Shown here one piece after another: positions 1-10,355 of a stretch of 64,000 nucleotides of DNA. The notes beneath the pieces were generated by a model. The model was not told the DNA's origin and did no database searches. It saw only the letters and a list, made by a program, of their open reading frames with translations. Position 1 is the first letter of the stretch, and every line of letters begins with the position of its first letter. The position numbers and the translations under genes were made by a program. The DNA is from Veillonella sp. VA137 (lineage in GTDB: Bacteria > Bacillota > Negativicutes > Veillonellales > Veillonellaceae), in assembly GCF_003992015.1 (NCBI RefSeq), contig NZ_RQVK01000004.1, positions 62,001 to 126,000 on the forward strand. The letters run 5' to 3'.

Positions 1-325
1 GACGATTTTGCTCGTAAAGAATCCGTAACCACATGGACCGGTCAAAGTGATCCAATCCTTCGCAAATAAGCAAGTCATACACGTCCCAAGGATGTGCTTG
101 TTTTACAATTTGAGCTGTTTCTAAGGACCTTTGTATATCCACCGCTTCCTGTATAGCACTCACATCTGTGTGGGATGTAATCGTCGTATAGGTTCGGCCC
201 CTATCATGCAATGTTTGTAACAGAGCATACGTTTTTCCCGTTCCCACTTCACCTGAAATCAGTAATGTCCGCAACAAAGGTTCTTGCAAAAAGAGGTGAA
301 TGCCTGTATTCAGTTGTACACTCAT
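1..325 (-). CDS. ChlD-like chelatase subunit, N-terminal part (runs off window)
   Basis: The reading frame is open from an ATG at 325 to the left edge, so only about 108 residues are visible. AAGGAGGTGA lies just upstream of this ATG; another ATG five bases earlier hits a stop at once, which fixes the start. A P-loop GEVGTGKT occupies residues 25-32 after a short leader, as in the degenerate AAA+ domain of magnesium/cobalt chelatase D subunits. The gene follows the ChlI-type ATPase by about 40 bases and is the last visible member of the cobN operon. A D subunit would carry a C-terminal von Willebrand A domain beyond the window, so the assignment rests on the P-loop and the context. Another AAA+ protein remains possible. 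Confidence 0.65.
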   Translation of the reverse strand, partial: MSVQLNTGIHLFLQEPLLRTLLISGEVGTGKTYALLQTLHDRGRTYTTITSHTDVSAIQEAVDIQRSLETAQIVKQAHPWDVYDLLICEGLDHFDRSMWLRILYEQNR

Positions 326-363
326 ACCATTCACCTCCTTTAACAAAATCTTTGATGATTCTA

Positions 364-1302
364 CTACTTCTGTATCCCTTCATAGGTAGCCCATAGATTG
401 TCCAGCATAGTTTCATCAAATTCACGTTGCTCAAAGGGTTTCCGCTTCATCCGATGAGATACCACAAGCGGTGTCAACTGTTTCAGATGATCCATGGTCA
501 CATGGGGCTCCCCTTGTAAGGCCGCCAAAGCACGGCTACTATTGAGCAAGGTAATATCTGAACGATGTCCCTCTACGCCTAGGGTAATAGATATATTGGC
601 AATCAATTCTAATAGATTTGCATCTACCCCAATGGTAGGCAATACTTTGCGCGCTGTTTCAATAGTTTTACGCAACGCTTCATCGTCCTTCCTGTAGGGC
701 TCAATAAATGCTTGTGGAGTATCTTCAAAGGCCAATCGGCGACGCAATACTTCCATTCTCAAGGCTACATCAGTTTCTGCTTTCACAGTCACCGATAGAC
801 CAAAGCGATCCAACAATTGTGGACGAATACCCCCCTCTTCGGGGTTCATGGTGCCCACCAAAATAAATCGTGATGGATGACTATGGCTAATGCCCTCCCG
901 TTCGATGCGATTCACCCCCATGGCCGCCACATCTAACAATGTATCCACTAAGTAGTCCTCTAGTAAATTGACTTCATCCACATAGAGAATATTTTCGTGA
1001 GCCTCAAATAAAATGCCTGGAGAAAACTCTTGCTTCCCCTCTTGCAGCATCCGCTCAATATCCAAGGTTCCCACCAATCTGTCTTCCGTGCAATGCAATG
1101 GAAGGTCCACCACTTTCATCGGTGTGCCATCACGATGCATAGGCAGCACCTTGGCTAAGCCTCGTACCGCCGTCGATTTTGCCGTTCCCTTATCACCCTG
1201 TATCAACACACCACCTACCCGTGGGTCTACCGCATTGAGGAGTAAGGCCAATTTCATTTGATCTTGTCCTACTAAGGCTGTAAAAGGATATATAGTACTC
1301 AT
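364..1302 (-). CDS. chlI: ChlI/BchI-type AAA+ chelatase ATPase
   Basis: This is an AAA+ motor subunit of a magnesium/cobalt chelatase; it would form a ring with the D subunit and drive metal insertion by the large CobN-type subunit. Walker A is GDKGTAKS at residues 36-43, Walker B is [10 protein letters not shown] at 105-114, and a sensor region reads [11 protein letters not shown] with a following LLDRFGL. The length of 312 residues is normal for BchI-like proteins. I start it at MSTIYPF because AAGGAG lies 6 bases upstream; the eight-residue longer version has no ribosome site. It lies 10 bases after cobN and is surely cotranscribed with it. The metal (Co or Mg) cannot be told from this subunit. 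No bacteriochlorophyll genes are seen, so cobalt is more likely. Confidence 0.9.
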   Translation of the reverse strand: MSTIYPFTALVGQDQMKLALLLNAVDPRVGGVLIQGDKGTAKSTAVRGLAKVLPMHRDGTPMKVVDLPLHCTEDRLVGTLDIERMLQEGKQEFSPGILFEAHENILYVDEVNLLEDYLVDTLLDVAAMGVNRIEREGISHSHPSRFILVGTMNPEEGGIRPQLLDRFGLSVTVKAETDVALRMEVLRRRLAFEDTPQAFIEPYRKDDEALRKTIETARKVLPTIGVDANLLELIANISITLGVEGHRSDITLLNSSRALAALQGEPHVTMDHLKQLTPLVVSHRMKRKPFEQREFDETMLDNLWATYEGIQK

Positions 1303-1312
1303 GTTAGTCTCC

Positions 1313-4300
1313 TTACGTTTCATCATAATACCCCTCTAGGTCATCTTCCAAAGACATTGCCACATCGCGCAATCCTTCTCTGCGCTCCACACTGGCATTC
1401 CAAAGTCCTCGTTGTTCTGCTTCTAATAAAGTATGGCAAATAGCCCCTAATGCCCAAGGGTTGGCTTGACGCATCCAGTCCTGTACCTCCTGATTCATGA
1501 CATATTCGTCTGTATAGGCATCATACATCCAATCTTGAATCATATCACTAGTGGCATCCCATTCATAGGTATGTTGAACATAGGACGCCATATCCGCTGC
1601 TCCCTTGTAACCGTGTTTCATCATGCCTTCTATAAAAATAGGGTTTATTGGTTCACTACGGAACTGACGCTGAATTTCATCTTCTAAGGACCGCACCAAA
1701 ATATCTTTGCGGTACGTGGTATCTCCTATAAATGATTTCGGCTTAGTACCTTTCACCGCCTCCACAGCAGCGATCATACCCCCATGGTAGGCATTGAAAT
1801 CATCTGTACTCAACAAACTAACCTCTCGGTTATCTTCATTTTTCACAGTCACTTCGATGGAACCTAATCGCTTGCAAAACTGTTGATGGCTTGGAATAAT
1901 TTCCCCTTGCTCATCATATCCATAGCCACCCCAGGTGACATAGGCATTGGCTAAATCTTCACGAGTAGACCAGTTGCTTTGTTCTAGAATTTGATTCACT
2001 CCTGCCCCATAGGCACCTGGTGCATCGCCAAAGACACGAATCGTAGCAGCTTTGATAGCTTCTTCATAGTCCATACCGTCTTCTACTAATGCAGCTATAT
2101 CCAAGTCTATATGTTTTTTTACGTAATTCACACTATGATCCTCATCAATGGCGTTTACCATTTGCACCGCTTTTGCAATCCACATGACACCGGAAGGCAT
2201 CATATCTCGGAATAGTCCACTAATACGGCTTGTTACATCGATGCGTGGTCGCCCTAATTCCTCGAGAGGTATGACTTCTAAATCGGACACACGACTACCT
2301 GTATAAACTGGTCGTACACCCAATAAATAGAATACTTCACCAATACATTGTCCATGAGTGCGTTGCGTGTTGTCTGCCCACAAGACAATACCAATTTCCT
2401 CTGGATATCGCTGTTCTTCTCGAATATATTCATTGAGCAACACATCGCCTAGTTCACAACCGATGGCATAGGCAGGCACGGTTGGCAAGGTCCGTTCATC
2501 AACGCCATAAAAATTGCGCCCCATCGGTAGCACATCAATCCCACCATTAGTAACAGCACCTCCAATATTAGGCGGGATATAGTTTCCTTCTAAACCTCGT
2601 AACAATTGGCACATTTCTTCTGTGGTTTGGCGCAACCCTGCGAGGTAGGTCTCACACAGCGTTTCTTTCTGTGCATCGTCTTGCACACCATGCATGTCTA
2701 TGAAAGCATCTATATACCCCTCCTCTTCCTCTGTGGTTGGATTTTGTCCTAAAATATGCAAGCCACAACGAATATGACGATGTTGGATATCCATCAAATA
2801 GTTATGAATATCCCCTAACAGTTCTTCTGACTCGTCTGCATGAATGGAGTCAGCTAAAGAGCGCCACTCTTCTTCACTGACAGATCTATCTACCACAAAG
2901 TGTGCCTGACCGCCCTCTTGATACCAGTCGAAGGGTTCGCACAAGCGTTCCAGATGACAATCTTTCACAGAAGATAAGATATACCCTAGCACCACTTGCT
3001 CTTGGTTTGTTTCCTGAGCTTTCATATGGTCATATTCATCCAAATACCGTTCTAGCGTTTCATAATCACCATATAAGCCGGACCGTTTCATAGGTGGCGA
3101 TAAATAACTAAGTAAGACAGCATGGCTACGCCGTTTTGCTTGAATACCTTCACCGACAATGGTTGTCCAGTACGGATAGAGATTAGGTATATCTTCGATA
3201 CCTAACTGCGGGTAACAATAGGAACTTAAAGCCGTTCCCTTACCAGGTAGCCATTCTAAGTTGCCATGTGTCCCCATATGAATCGCCACATCGGCTTGAA
3301 ATACAGTACGCACCCAATGATATACTCCCTCATAGTGATGCGTAGGCGGAATATCAGGTGAATGGTACAGTGCATCTGGATTCTCACTAAATCCACGTGG
3401 TGGTTGTACTAAAACCCACACATTGCCAAAGGCCACACCGGGAATGATGAGCTCATCCTCTTCTACAAATATCTCCCCTATGGGCTGTCCCCAATGTTGT
3501 AGTAGTGATTCTTGGGTAGCACTATCCAGCTTTGAAAACCACGTCCTATACACTTCTTTCGGTAGTTTCGGGGCTTTCTCTACGGCTGAATCGGTCAAAC
3601 AATCTACATCATTCGTAGCATGTTTGGTCAGTATCGTCATTAGATCTTCACTCGTTTGAGGGATACCATCCACTGTATATCCGTTCTGTTGTAATTCTTT
3701 CAACAACCGTAGTACAGATTCTGGTGTGTCTAGCCCACAGGCATTGCCAATATGTGAATTTTTGGGAGGATAATTATGAAGGAATAGAGCAATCTTTACT
3801 TCTGACCTATGTTTCTGTTGCAATGCAATCCATCGTTTCGCTTGGTCTACTAACTTTTGAATTCCCTCAGAATATGGTTTGAAATAGTAGCCTCTTTCCT
3901 CTGAGTACGTTCTGGCCCCTACAATATGACCGTTTAAAATGCCATCTATTTCCGGCAATGACAAGGAAAAGGATATATCCATAGGCTCTAATCCTTGTGA
4001 ACGTGTTTGCCAGCTTTCAAGAGTAGTATAGGTAACAAAGCCCTGCAAGATAGGGATTCCTAAATCCGTCATTTCATCACGACTCGCCCCCTGCAAGCCA
4101 ATGATGGAGAACTTGCATGTATTAATGATGAGAGATATGGTCTCTTTCACTTGATGATCAAACAACGTGTGCCAACAATCGTACCACCGTAATTGTCCAC
4201 CAGATTTACTGCTGTATTGACCAAATACTAATACCGGTGATAACCCTTGTTCTAATGCACGATCATACAGTGCATAGGGATAGTCTAATTGACCTTGCAC

Positions 4301-4849
4301 CCATTCATCTCGATAAAAGAAAATGCCCACCACTGGACCGCCATGATCATAGTCCTTACGGTATGCCTCATAGGATGGATACACTTCCCCTTGTCTGCCT
4401 AAAATACCTTGGTATGGTAGTTCTTTCACCGGTTCTACTGGCCCTGTATAACCTTGTAAAGATAGCATATATTGGCACAATCCATAAAAGTTTTCTGTCC
4501 CACCTTGGTGCAAATAAGCCTTAATTTGATCAATGTCCTCATCTGCAACACCATATCGCTGTACATCCGACGCTGAATCATGGAATAGTAATACATACGA
4601 AACTTGTTTCTGTGTAATATATTTGTGAATTCCTTTTACCAAAGGAGTATCTAAGGTACTTCCTACATGAGTAAATAGTACTATATCCGTACCATCAATC
4701 GCCCTCTGAACATCTTCTAACTCTATATTTTCAGATGCCAGAAAGACTATGCCCAAGGACATAATCTCATCTGTATACTTCTGTTCTATTTCTTTAGCCC
4801 ATTGCCAATGTTTCGTCATGGACGTAATGATTAAAAAAGAATATTTCAT
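1313..4849 (-). CDS. cobN: CobN-family cobaltochelatase large subunit
   Basis: This 1178-residue protein belongs to the CobN/BchH/ChlH family, the porphyrin- or corrin-binding subunit that inserts the metal at the cost of ATP supplied by the AAA+ partners. The family signature [15 protein letters not shown] is present near residue 525, followed by a [16 protein letters not shown] stretch and [19 protein letters not shown], all typical of CobN. The length is close to that of CobN proteins (about 1200-1300). The ribosome site is weak (CCTAAG), and the gene starts 16 bases after the upstream 832-residue gene, suggesting coupling. CobN is classically the late, aerobic-route chelatase, whereas this window also holds cbiK, the early anaerobic chelatase. 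The substrate could therefore be hydrogenobyrinate diamide or a different tetrapyrrole. Confidence 0.9.
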   Translation of the reverse strand: MKYSFLIITSMTKHWQWAKEIEQKYTDEIMSLGIVFLASENIELEDVQRAIDGTDIVLFTHVGSTLDTPLVKGIHKYITQKQVSYVLLFHDSASDVQRYGVADEDIDQIKAYLHQGGTENFYGLCQYMLSLQGYTGPVEPVKELPYQGILGRQGEVYPSYEAYRKDYDHGGPVVGIFFYRDEWVQGQLDYPYALYDRALEQGLSPVLVFGQYSSKSGGQLRWYDCWHTLFDHQVKETISLIINTCKFSIIGLQGASRDEMTDLGIPILQGFVTYTTLESWQTRSQGLEPMDISFSLSLPEIDGILNGHIVGARTYSEERGYYFKPYSEGIQKLVDQAKRWIALQQKHRSEVKIALFLHNYPPKNSHIGNACGLDTPESVLRLLKELQQNGYTVDGIPQTSEDLMTILTKHATNDVDCLTDSAVEKAPKLPKEVYRTWFSKLDSATQESLLQHWGQPIGEIFVEEDELIIPGVAFGNVWVLVQPPRGFSENPDALYHSPDIPPTHHYEGVYHWVRTVFQADVAIHMGTHGNLEWLPGKGTALSSYCYPQLGIEDIPNLYPYWTTIVGEGIQAKRRSHAVLLSYLSPPMKRSGLYGDYETLERYLDEYDHMKAQETNQEQVVLGYILSSVKDCHLERLCEPFDWYQEGGQAHFVVDRSVSEEEWRSLADSIHADESEELLGDIHNYLMDIQHRHIRCGLHILGQNPTTEEEEGYIDAFIDMHGVQDDAQKETLCETYLAGLRQTTEEMCQLLRGLEGNYIPPNIGGAVTNGGIDVLPMGRNFYGVDERTLPTVPAYAIGCELGDVLLNEYIREEQRYPEEIGIVLWADNTQRTHGQCIGEVFYLLGVRPVYTGSRVSDLEVIPLEELGRPRIDVTSRISGLFRDMMPSGVMWIAKAVQMVNAIDEDHSVNYVKKHIDLDIAALVEDGMDYEEAIKAATIRVFGDAPGAYGAGVNQILEQSNWSTREDLANAYVTWGGYGYDEQGEIIPSHQQFCKRLGSIEVTVKNEDNREVSLLSTDDFNAYHGGMIAAVEAVKGTKPKSFIGDTTYRKDILVRSLEDEIQRQFRSEPINPIFIEGMMKHGYKGAADMASYVQHTYEWDATSDMIQDWMYDAYTDEYVMNQEVQDWMRQANPWALGAICHTLLEAEQRGLWNASVERREGLRDVAMSLEDDLEGYYDET

Positions 4850-4865
4850 ATCTTAGGTACCACTA

Positions 4866-7364
4866 CTACAACATCAATCGTTCGATAACAGAATAGATAT
4901 TCAATCCCGCACACCAACCATCACTGATGGTCTTACCTGCTGTGATCACATACCGCGGATCATCAAAGTAAGTCCATTTATAATGTTTACCTTTTCCTGT
5001 CACATGGAAACCGATACTACGCAAGTAAGATTCAAAGCTGGAGTCCATTTTACGATATGTACGAATTTTATGTTTCAATTCTTCACGACGTTTACGGATA
5101 GAGTTGTTAAAATGATTCGCTTCTAATAAATCTTGGATAACATGTTCACGGCGAGAATTAGGGGCACATAATTTCTTATAATCTGCCAACATATCCAACA
5201 CTAAATCACGCACCTCATGAGGGTATAAATCTTTTTCTTCCCCACGTAATAAAATAAACTCTCCTTCTGGTACATCGTCATCAAACTCGTCACCTTCAAA
5301 CAAGCGTCCCACTTTGGACATATACAAATTGCCTTGTTCGTCCGTGTACGCCACGCCATGTGGTGTTTGCACTGTATCTGGTCCCTCTGGATCCGTATGG
5401 TCTTCTAAGTCTTCTAACAAACGGTCGTAATCGATACGAAGTTGTTTATTTTCCTTATGCAATTCATTATTTTCAGCCAACAACTTTTCATTTTTATCTT
5501 CCAAGGATGTATAAGCTTCTCGTAAGGATTCATTTTCCTCTTCTAACTCTTTCAACTTCGCCAACAATACTTTGACTTCCGCTGGTGAAAGTTCATATTT
5601 TTTTGCCTCTGCCTCTTGTTCCGCTTTCCGTTGTGCTTCCTCGCGATCTCGTTGAATTTTTGCTTTCCGCTCTTCTTCTAAGCGTAATTGTTCTTGTCGT
5701 TCTTCCTCTTCACGGAGACGGTCTGCTTCTAATTTCACCATTTGTTCATCTAAGAGCACTAATTTCGCCACACCTCTTGCATAGGCGTTGTACACAGAAG
5801 CAGGTGCCCCTTCTTGCAAGGCTTTCGCCACGTCAAAGACAGATGGTGCTTCCATGGAGATTAAAGATTCAGACTGCGCTGTATTCCATGGAAACACACT
5901 ATCTTCTCCACAAATCGCCCGCAATGGTATTAACTCACCATCTACTAAAGCGTATGCATCTTGGCGTGTCCAAATGATACCCCACCGCTCCATAACAGTG
6001 TTCACTTTCTCCATCATCTCCACGGAGCCTACTTTTGTATACCGTGAACCTCTAATCATGCCTCGTTTGAGTATCGGTGTCATTTCAAATACACGCTCAT
6101 GTACTTCTTTATGATGCATGTGAAGTAAGCGCATCAATGTCATGCCCGCTGTAATTTGTAACATTTGTGGCACGTCGAATACACCTTCTTTGCGGCCTTC
6201 CTTCACCAGTTGTGCCAGCATTTCTCCACAAGCCCCACTGCGGTGTTCCACATTGGCAGCTTCTAAAGCAGCACTCATTGTATCTGTAGGAATTATCTCC
6301 TCATCCTCCTTGCCATCTAGCACATCTTCTTCCATAGTAGTAATATATTCTACTTGGCTCCCACTAGAATCATCTAACTCCATAGATACACATGCTGGTG
6401 TAGCCCCATCTTGTTTTCGTAATTCTTTTGAAAGCATTGAAAAATCAACAAGCGGACCCACATCTTCACTTTTGATTTCATCAAGATGTATAGATGTCAT
6501 TTGTCTTTCTAACCTAGCTATAGTCACTCCATCCCAAGTTTGTAAAGAATCGGTGGAACGCAAGCGAGAATAGTATTGTAAGGCAGTCACACAGGATTCA
6601 ATGGCATGATGTCCCTGCTTATCAATGGAAATGAACTGCGGTTCCTTTGTACCGTAAGCATCAGCTGGGAAGAAGAGAATCACATGTTTCATTCGTTCTT
6701 TATTGGTGCCCCATTGTGCTAAGCTTTCATTTATTTTACCATTGTCACTAGGCACGACAATGACATGTGCCAACCCTAAGGTACTCATCGCCAAATCGTC
6801 CACATCTAATGGCGGTTCCCCAGATTTGGAGAGAGTCACCATGAGGATAGGCATTTTACATTGTTTGTCACCATCTAAGACCTTTTGGATATGACGGGCA
6901 GGATTATCTACATAGCGAGGTGTGCCTAACATACGTAGATTGTTATCAATACCACCTTGTCCTGCATCAATTAAAAATCGACAAAAATCGCCTGCTAAGA
7001 CTGGCAAAAAATGTTCCTTATCTACTGGCTTACCTTCCCCGTGAACAGTCATAGTAATGTATTGCTCTTCCGTGTTGTATATGACATCTAATACGTATTT
7101 CCCTACTTGGATGACAATCGACGATCGGGCTGCTACCACTGGTCGTACTCGTTGTATGGACAAACTGAGCCTTTCATCACCCCATGTAACGGGGCCATCT
7201 AAGATGCCCCAGTTCATATCATCTAACTGCGGATGCGCGTCTCCCCATATGTGATGGTACACTCGGTTCACCTGTTCTGACTGTACCCAGTCTATGACGA
7301 CTTGTACAAACCGTTCCTCTGAAACCCCTTTGGCTACTGGCATTTGCGTTGCGTATAATAACAT
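4866..7364 (-). CDS. Unknown 832-residue coiled-coil protein, first gene of the cobN operon
   Basis: I do not recognise this protein. Residues 1 to about 500 are a mixed alpha/beta region without a P-loop or an obvious catalytic motif. Residues about 530-650 are a highly charged coiled coil rich in Glu, Lys and Arg, in two blocks divided by a Ser-Pro. The C-terminal 55 residues (SFESYLRSIGFHVTGKGKHY and on) look like a small HicA- or dsRBD-like module with GKGKHYKW and TISDGW. No signal peptide or membrane segment is seen, so it is probably cytoplasmic. The start has AGGAGA 9 bases upstream. It lies 16 bases ahead of cobN on the same strand. That position suggests a shared transcript, but nothing in the protein points to tetrapyrrole chemistry; a scaffold or a nucleic-acid-linked role is equally possible. 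Confidence 0.75.
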   Translation of the reverse strand: MLLYATQMPVAKGVSEERFVQVVIDWVQSEQVNRVYHHIWGDAHPQLDDMNWGILDGPVTWGDERLSLSIQRVRPVVAARSSIVIQVGKYVLDVIYNTEEQYITMTVHGEGKPVDKEHFLPVLAGDFCRFLIDAGQGGIDNNLRMLGTPRYVDNPARHIQKVLDGDKQCKMPILMVTLSKSGEPPLDVDDLAMSTLGLAHVIVVPSDNGKINESLAQWGTNKERMKHVILFFPADAYGTKEPQFISIDKQGHHAIESCVTALQYYSRLRSTDSLQTWDGVTIARLERQMTSIHLDEIKSEDVGPLVDFSMLSKELRKQDGATPACVSMELDDSSGSQVEYITTMEEDVLDGKEDEEIIPTDTMSAALEAANVEHRSGACGEMLAQLVKEGRKEGVFDVPQMLQITAGMTLMRLLHMHHKEVHERVFEMTPILKRGMIRGSRYTKVGSVEMMEKVNTVMERWGIIWTRQDAYALVDGELIPLRAICGEDSVFPWNTAQSESLISMEAPSVFDVAKALQEGAPASVYNAYARGVAKLVLLDEQMVKLEADRLREEEERQEQLRLEEERKAKIQRDREEAQRKAEQEAEAKKYELSPAEVKVLLAKLKELEEENESLREAYTSLEDKNEKLLAENNELHKENKQLRIDYDRLLEDLEDHTDPEGPDTVQTPHGVAYTDEQGNLYMSKVGRLFEGDEFDDDVPEGEFILLRGEEKDLYPHEVRDLVLDMLADYKKLCAPNSRREHVIQDLLEANHFNNSIRKRREELKHKIRTYRKMDSSFESYLRSIGFHVTGKGKHYKWTYFDDPRYVITAGKTISDGWCAGLNIYSVIERLML

Positions 7365-7531
7365 GTCTCTCTTCTCCTATACCAAATCTAACCTACATGG
7401 CCCCACATAAAAAAGGTCATATCTTATTACTATTCGACAAGAATCATAAAACTCCTACTTCACTATGTCACAAATAGAATGCCCTTATACTAGCTAACCA
7501 CTCCCACCCAGCTTCTTTCTCTCGTACATAC

Positions 7532-7559
7532 AAAAAAGCCGTCACATTGTGACGGCTTT
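7532..7559 (-). terminator. Rho-independent terminator
   Basis: An 11-bp perfect stem (AAAGCCGTCAC, 3-base loop, complement) is followed on the minus strand by six T residues. It lies 20 bases downstream of the gene remnant at 7581, so it probably marks the end of the ancestral gene there. Between 7365 and 7531, upstream of the 832-residue gene, I see no gene and no riboswitch. Confidence 0.85.
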
Positions 7560-7580
7560 GATAAGTCTCAACCTATATAA

Positions 7581-7720
7581 TTAGTCGATTTTAATACCAT
7601 GGATTTCTTCAGCTAAACGTTTTAATGCTTCTACTGTACGAACACCTGGTACATATCCCACACCGGTATAAAAGAAGCTCCAAATTGAGGGCTACTACGA
7701 GTGAAACCACCAGTCACATA
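7581..7720 (-). pseudogene. 3' remnant of an unidentified gene, frameshifted
   Basis: Directly after the stop of the YgbA-type gene, the minus strand carries coding-like sequence without a start. One frame reads YVTGGFTRSSPQFGA, then a one-base shift is needed to continue into FFYTGVGYVPGVRTVEALKR and on to EEIHGIKID and a TAA at 7581-7583. The codon choice is like that of the real genes around it, and a strong terminator follows 20 bases on. I read this as the last 48 or so codons of a deleted gene that kept its terminator. I could not identify the family. A sequencing error would explain the frameshift but not the missing 5' part. Confidence 0.5.
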
Positions 7721-8065
7721 TTATTTCAACAAGCCTTTCCCTAACAATATGTGTCGTATGGTCATGATTGGATGTATCCATAACATGCGAGGACCACTGT
7801 AGCGCATGACTTCTTTAATTCGTTCCCGATAGGTCGGTGCGTAACAATGTGTTTTGCACATAGCGCAAAATGTTTTTTCTTCCATATGCGGGCATCGCTC
7901 TACCCTTGCTTCTGCATAATGCATCAATTCTGCACAGCTTTCACAGAGCTCACCGGACTTACGTCGGTGCTGTCCTTTGCAGTAGATTTCTATCATCTTG
8001 CGCACCGTTTTTAATTCTTTTAATCGCTTATCTTCGATAGCCTGCTGTTTCTCACGTTCTTTCAT
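7721..8065 (-). CDS. YgbA_NO-type small cysteine-rich protein
   Basis: The protein of 114 residues matches the nitrous-oxide-stimulated promoter (YgbA_NO) family: IYCKGQHRR, LCESCAELMHYAEARVERCP, FCAMCKTHCYAPTYRERI and VMRYSGPRMLW follow in the family's usual order. Cysteine pairs CESC, CAMC and a CY motif suggest metal or Fe-S binding. Members in enterobacteria are induced by nitrosative stress; the biochemical role is not settled. The start is the ATG at 8065 with GAGGAG 6 bases ahead; the GTG one codon earlier is too close to that site. The gene stands alone between a DUF554 gene and a gene remnant. Confidence 0.8.
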   Translation of the reverse strand: MKEREKQQAIEDKRLKELKTVRKMIEIYCKGQHRRKSGELCESCAELMHYAEARVERCPHMEEKTFCAMCKTHCYAPTYRERIKEVMRYSGPRMLWIHPIMTIRHILLGKGLLK

Positions 8066-8158
8066 CACTAACTCCTCACTATTTAATGCTCAGTAGTTAT
8101 GAATGTTGTACTCACGTTTCCTCTGTACTGTAAGGGATATTTATAGTCCCCCTAAAAT

Positions 8159-8884
8159 TTACAGTGTAATCGGCAAGAATGTCATGAGCATTGCTATAAA
8201 TATTGCTGGTAGCAAGTTAGCCACTCGAATCTTGTTGGGCCACAATACATTAATACCTACACAGAAAATTAAGATAGAACCCACATAGGATAAATTATCA
8301 ATCGCCTCTGGAGTCATAAGCGGTGCTGCCAAATGAGCTAATCCCGTAATGATCCCTTGGGTAATCCCCACTGGTAAAAAGGAGAACAATGCCCCTTTTC
8401 CCATGGAGGATGCCATGACCATCACAATAATACCATCTAGAATACTTTTGACGACCATCGTACTGTAATCACCAGTCAAACCATCTTGAATAGAACCGAT
8501 GACGCCCATAGCTCCTACGGTAAATGTCATGGATGCCGTAATAAAAGCATTGGTAAACTGTGGGTCCCGACTGTTACCTGTTTTCAACTTTAGCCATTCT
8601 CCAATGGCAGTAATACGCCTATCAAAATCAATCAATTCTCCAATAATAGCTCCCAGCACCATAGAGATAATCATCATCATAGGTCCCGTTGTATGAAGGC
8701 TATCACTGACGATAACTAGCATATATTGCATAGTACCACTCATGCCTAATAGAAGGATAATGATGCCACACACCATCATGAGCGTTTCTTTTAAATTATC
8801 TTTCATACGGTGTCGAATAAAGAGTCCTAATAGGCTACCACAAATGATCAACACCACATTAAGGATGGTTCCCATACCATGCAT
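8159..8884 (-). CDS. DUF554 family membrane protein
   Basis: The 241-residue protein is strongly hydrophobic, with about six or seven membrane segments, beginning with GTILNVVLIICGSLLGLFI and followed by the conserved RHRMKDNLKETLMMVCGII. Glycine-rich loops such as GALFSFLPVGITQGIITG and a terminal segment containing GINVLWPN fit the DUF554 (YdfK/YqgA) family, whose transport role is unknown. GAGGAA precedes the ATG. It lies 18 bases downstream of pyrR on the same strand and may share its transcript, but a functional link to pyrimidine metabolism is not evident. Confidence 0.85.
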   Translation of the reverse strand: MHGMGTILNVVLIICGSLLGLFIRHRMKDNLKETLMMVCGIIILLLGMSGTMQYMLVIVSDSLHTTGPMMMIISMVLGAIIGELIDFDRRITAIGEWLKLKTGNSRDPQFTNAFITASMTFTVGAMGVIGSIQDGLTGDYSTMVVKSILDGIIVMVMASSMGKGALFSFLPVGITQGIITGLAHLAAPLMTPEAIDNLSYVGSILIFCVGINVLWPNKIRVANLLPAIFIAMLMTFLPITL

Positions 8885-8902
8885 TGGTTGTTCCTCATCT
8901 TT

Positions 8903-9418
8903 CTAAAAAATCACTACACTATCATCCCCATCCACTTCGTGCACACGAACTTGCACCGTTTCCAAGTGGGACGTAGGAATATTTTTCCCTACATAGTCAG
9001 CTCGTATAGGTAGTTCTCGATGGCCTCGATCCACTAATACAGCTAATTGGATGGCACTCGGTCTACCTGCATCCATAAGGGCATTCAAGGCAGAGCGAAT
9101 CGTACGACCTGTAAATAATACATCATCTACAAGAATCACAATTTTACCTGTCGTATCCAAGGTGAAAGGAGCTCCTTCCTTCGCAGTCTCTCCACGATCA
9201 TCTCGATACAGAGAAACGTCCATGGTTGCCACATCTACTTGAATTCCTTCAATGGCTTCAATTTGAGCTTGTAATCGTTTTGCTAGATATACACCACGGC
9301 GCTCAATGCCAATGATTAAGGCATTGGATAAGCCTTTATTACGCTCTAAAATTTCGTGCCCAATACGACGAATGGCACGCATCATACCAGCTTCATCAAT
9401 TAAGATACGTTCTTCCAT
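8903..9418 (-). CDS. pyrR: Bifunctional pyr regulator / uracil phosphoribosyltransferase PyrR
   Basis: PyrR binds pyr mRNA leaders in response to UMP and has weak uracil phosphoribosyltransferase activity. The PRPP-binding signature VILVDDVLFTGRT is at residues 94-106, and the protein of 171 residues has the family length. The N-terminal ALIIGIERRGVYLAKRL and the C-terminal LVDRGHRELPIRADYVGKN stretches are typical. AAGGAG lies 8 bases before the ATG. Here pyrR is not next to pyrimidine biosynthesis genes but follows rluD by 11 bases, as in some other Firmicutes where rluD-pyrR adjacency is common. I see no PyrR-binding attenuator inside the window, so its RNA targets lie elsewhere. Confidence 0.95.
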   Translation of the reverse strand: MEERILIDEAGMMRAIRRIGHEILERNKGLSNALIIGIERRGVYLAKRLQAQIEAIEGIQVDVATMDVSLYRDDRGETAKEGAPFTLDTTGKIVILVDDVLFTGRTIRSALNALMDAGRPSAIQLAVLVDRGHRELPIRADYVGKNIPTSHLETVQVRVHEVDGDDSVVIF

Positions 9419-9429
9419 AGTATCACTCC

Positions 9430-10347
9430 TTATCGATTATGCTCTTTCGCATACTCAATACATGCCAAAAAATCTTCCGGCAATGGCGCTTCAAAGTGTA
9501 ACGCTTCCCCTGTGATAGGATGTTTCACAGATAATGTTTTAGAATGTAAAGCCTGCCCTACAATAGGAAAATCCATTTTACGGAATCCATAGAACGGATC
9601 ATTCACCACAGGATGTCCAATATACGCTAAATGTACACGAATTTGGTGAGTTCTACCCGTTTCTAATTGGCATTCTATTAATGTGTGCTTCCCATATCGT
9701 TCTAATACACGGAAATGGGTCACCGCGTCTTTACTATTTTCAAAAACTACCGCCATTTTCATACGATCTTTAGGATGGCGACCGATAGGGGCCTTGATAG
9801 TCCCTTTTTCTTCCGCAATATTGCCTTGTACTAATGCATAATAGGTTCTTGTCGCACTATGCTCTTTCACTTGCTCTGCTAAGCCTAAATGGGATTCATC
9901 ATGTTTGGCTGCCATCATCACACCCGACGTATCCTTGTCTAAGCGATGCACAATGCCAGGGCGAATTTCTCCATTGATGCCAGATAAATCTTTGCAATGG
10001 TATAACAAAGCATTCACCAGTGTCCCTGAATGATTGCCTACCGCTGGATGTACCACCACACCACGAGCTTTATTAATAACAATCATATGCGAATCTTCAA
10101 ATAGAATATCTAGTGGAATGTCCTCTGGTTCTACTTCTACTTCCTGCATCTCTGGAATCGTCACAAGGATTTCGCTAGATGGTGAAAGTTTCAAGTTCGA
10201 TTTTCCTGTTTTGCCATTCACTTGTACATGCCCCTCTTTCACTAAGGATTGCACATAGCTACGTGACTGACCAAGCTCTTTTGTGAGGTACACATCTAAT
10301 CGTGTACCCTCATCTTGAGCCTCTACTATATATTGTTTTGTTTCCAT
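9430..10347 (-). CDS. rluD: 23S rRNA pseudouridine synthase RluD
   Basis: An S4 RNA-binding domain fills the first 65 or so residues (RLDVYLTKELGQSRSYVQSL), followed by the RluA-family catalytic domain with HRLDKDTSG at residues 134-142, in which Asp137 is the nucleophile. The RTHQIRVHLAYIGHPVVNDP motif is also present. At 305 residues it has the length of RluD/YlyB, which makes pseudouridines in helix 69 of 23S rRNA. GAGGT lies before the ATG. It sits directly after lspA with 8 bases between, an arrangement (lspA-rluD-pyrR) conserved in Bacillus. A second, shorter family member lies at 49844-50707. Confidence 0.93.
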   Translation of the reverse strand: METKQYIVEAQDEGTRLDVYLTKELGQSRSYVQSLVKEGHVQVNGKTGKSNLKLSPSSEILVTIPEMQEVEVEPEDIPLDILFEDSHMIVINKARGVVVHPAVGNHSGTLVNALLYHCKDLSGINGEIRPGIVHRLDKDTSGVMMAAKHDESHLGLAEQVKEHSATRTYYALVQGNIAEEKGTIKAPIGRHPKDRMKMAVVFENSKDAVTHFRVLERYGKHTLIECQLETGRTHQIRVHLAYIGHPVVNDPFYGFRKMDFPIVGQALHSKTLSVKHPITGEALHFEAPLPEDFLACIEYAKEHNR

Positions 10348-10355
10348 TATTTACC

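Noticed and set aside
5360-6573. Long plus-strand frames opposite the 832-residue gene
   Set aside because: No ribosome sites, unlikely composition, and the minus frame is open for 832 codons.
1-7364. Bacteriochlorophyll magnesium chelatase operon
   Set aside because: CobN signature and lack of any bacteriochlorophyll gene favour a cobalt-type chelatase.
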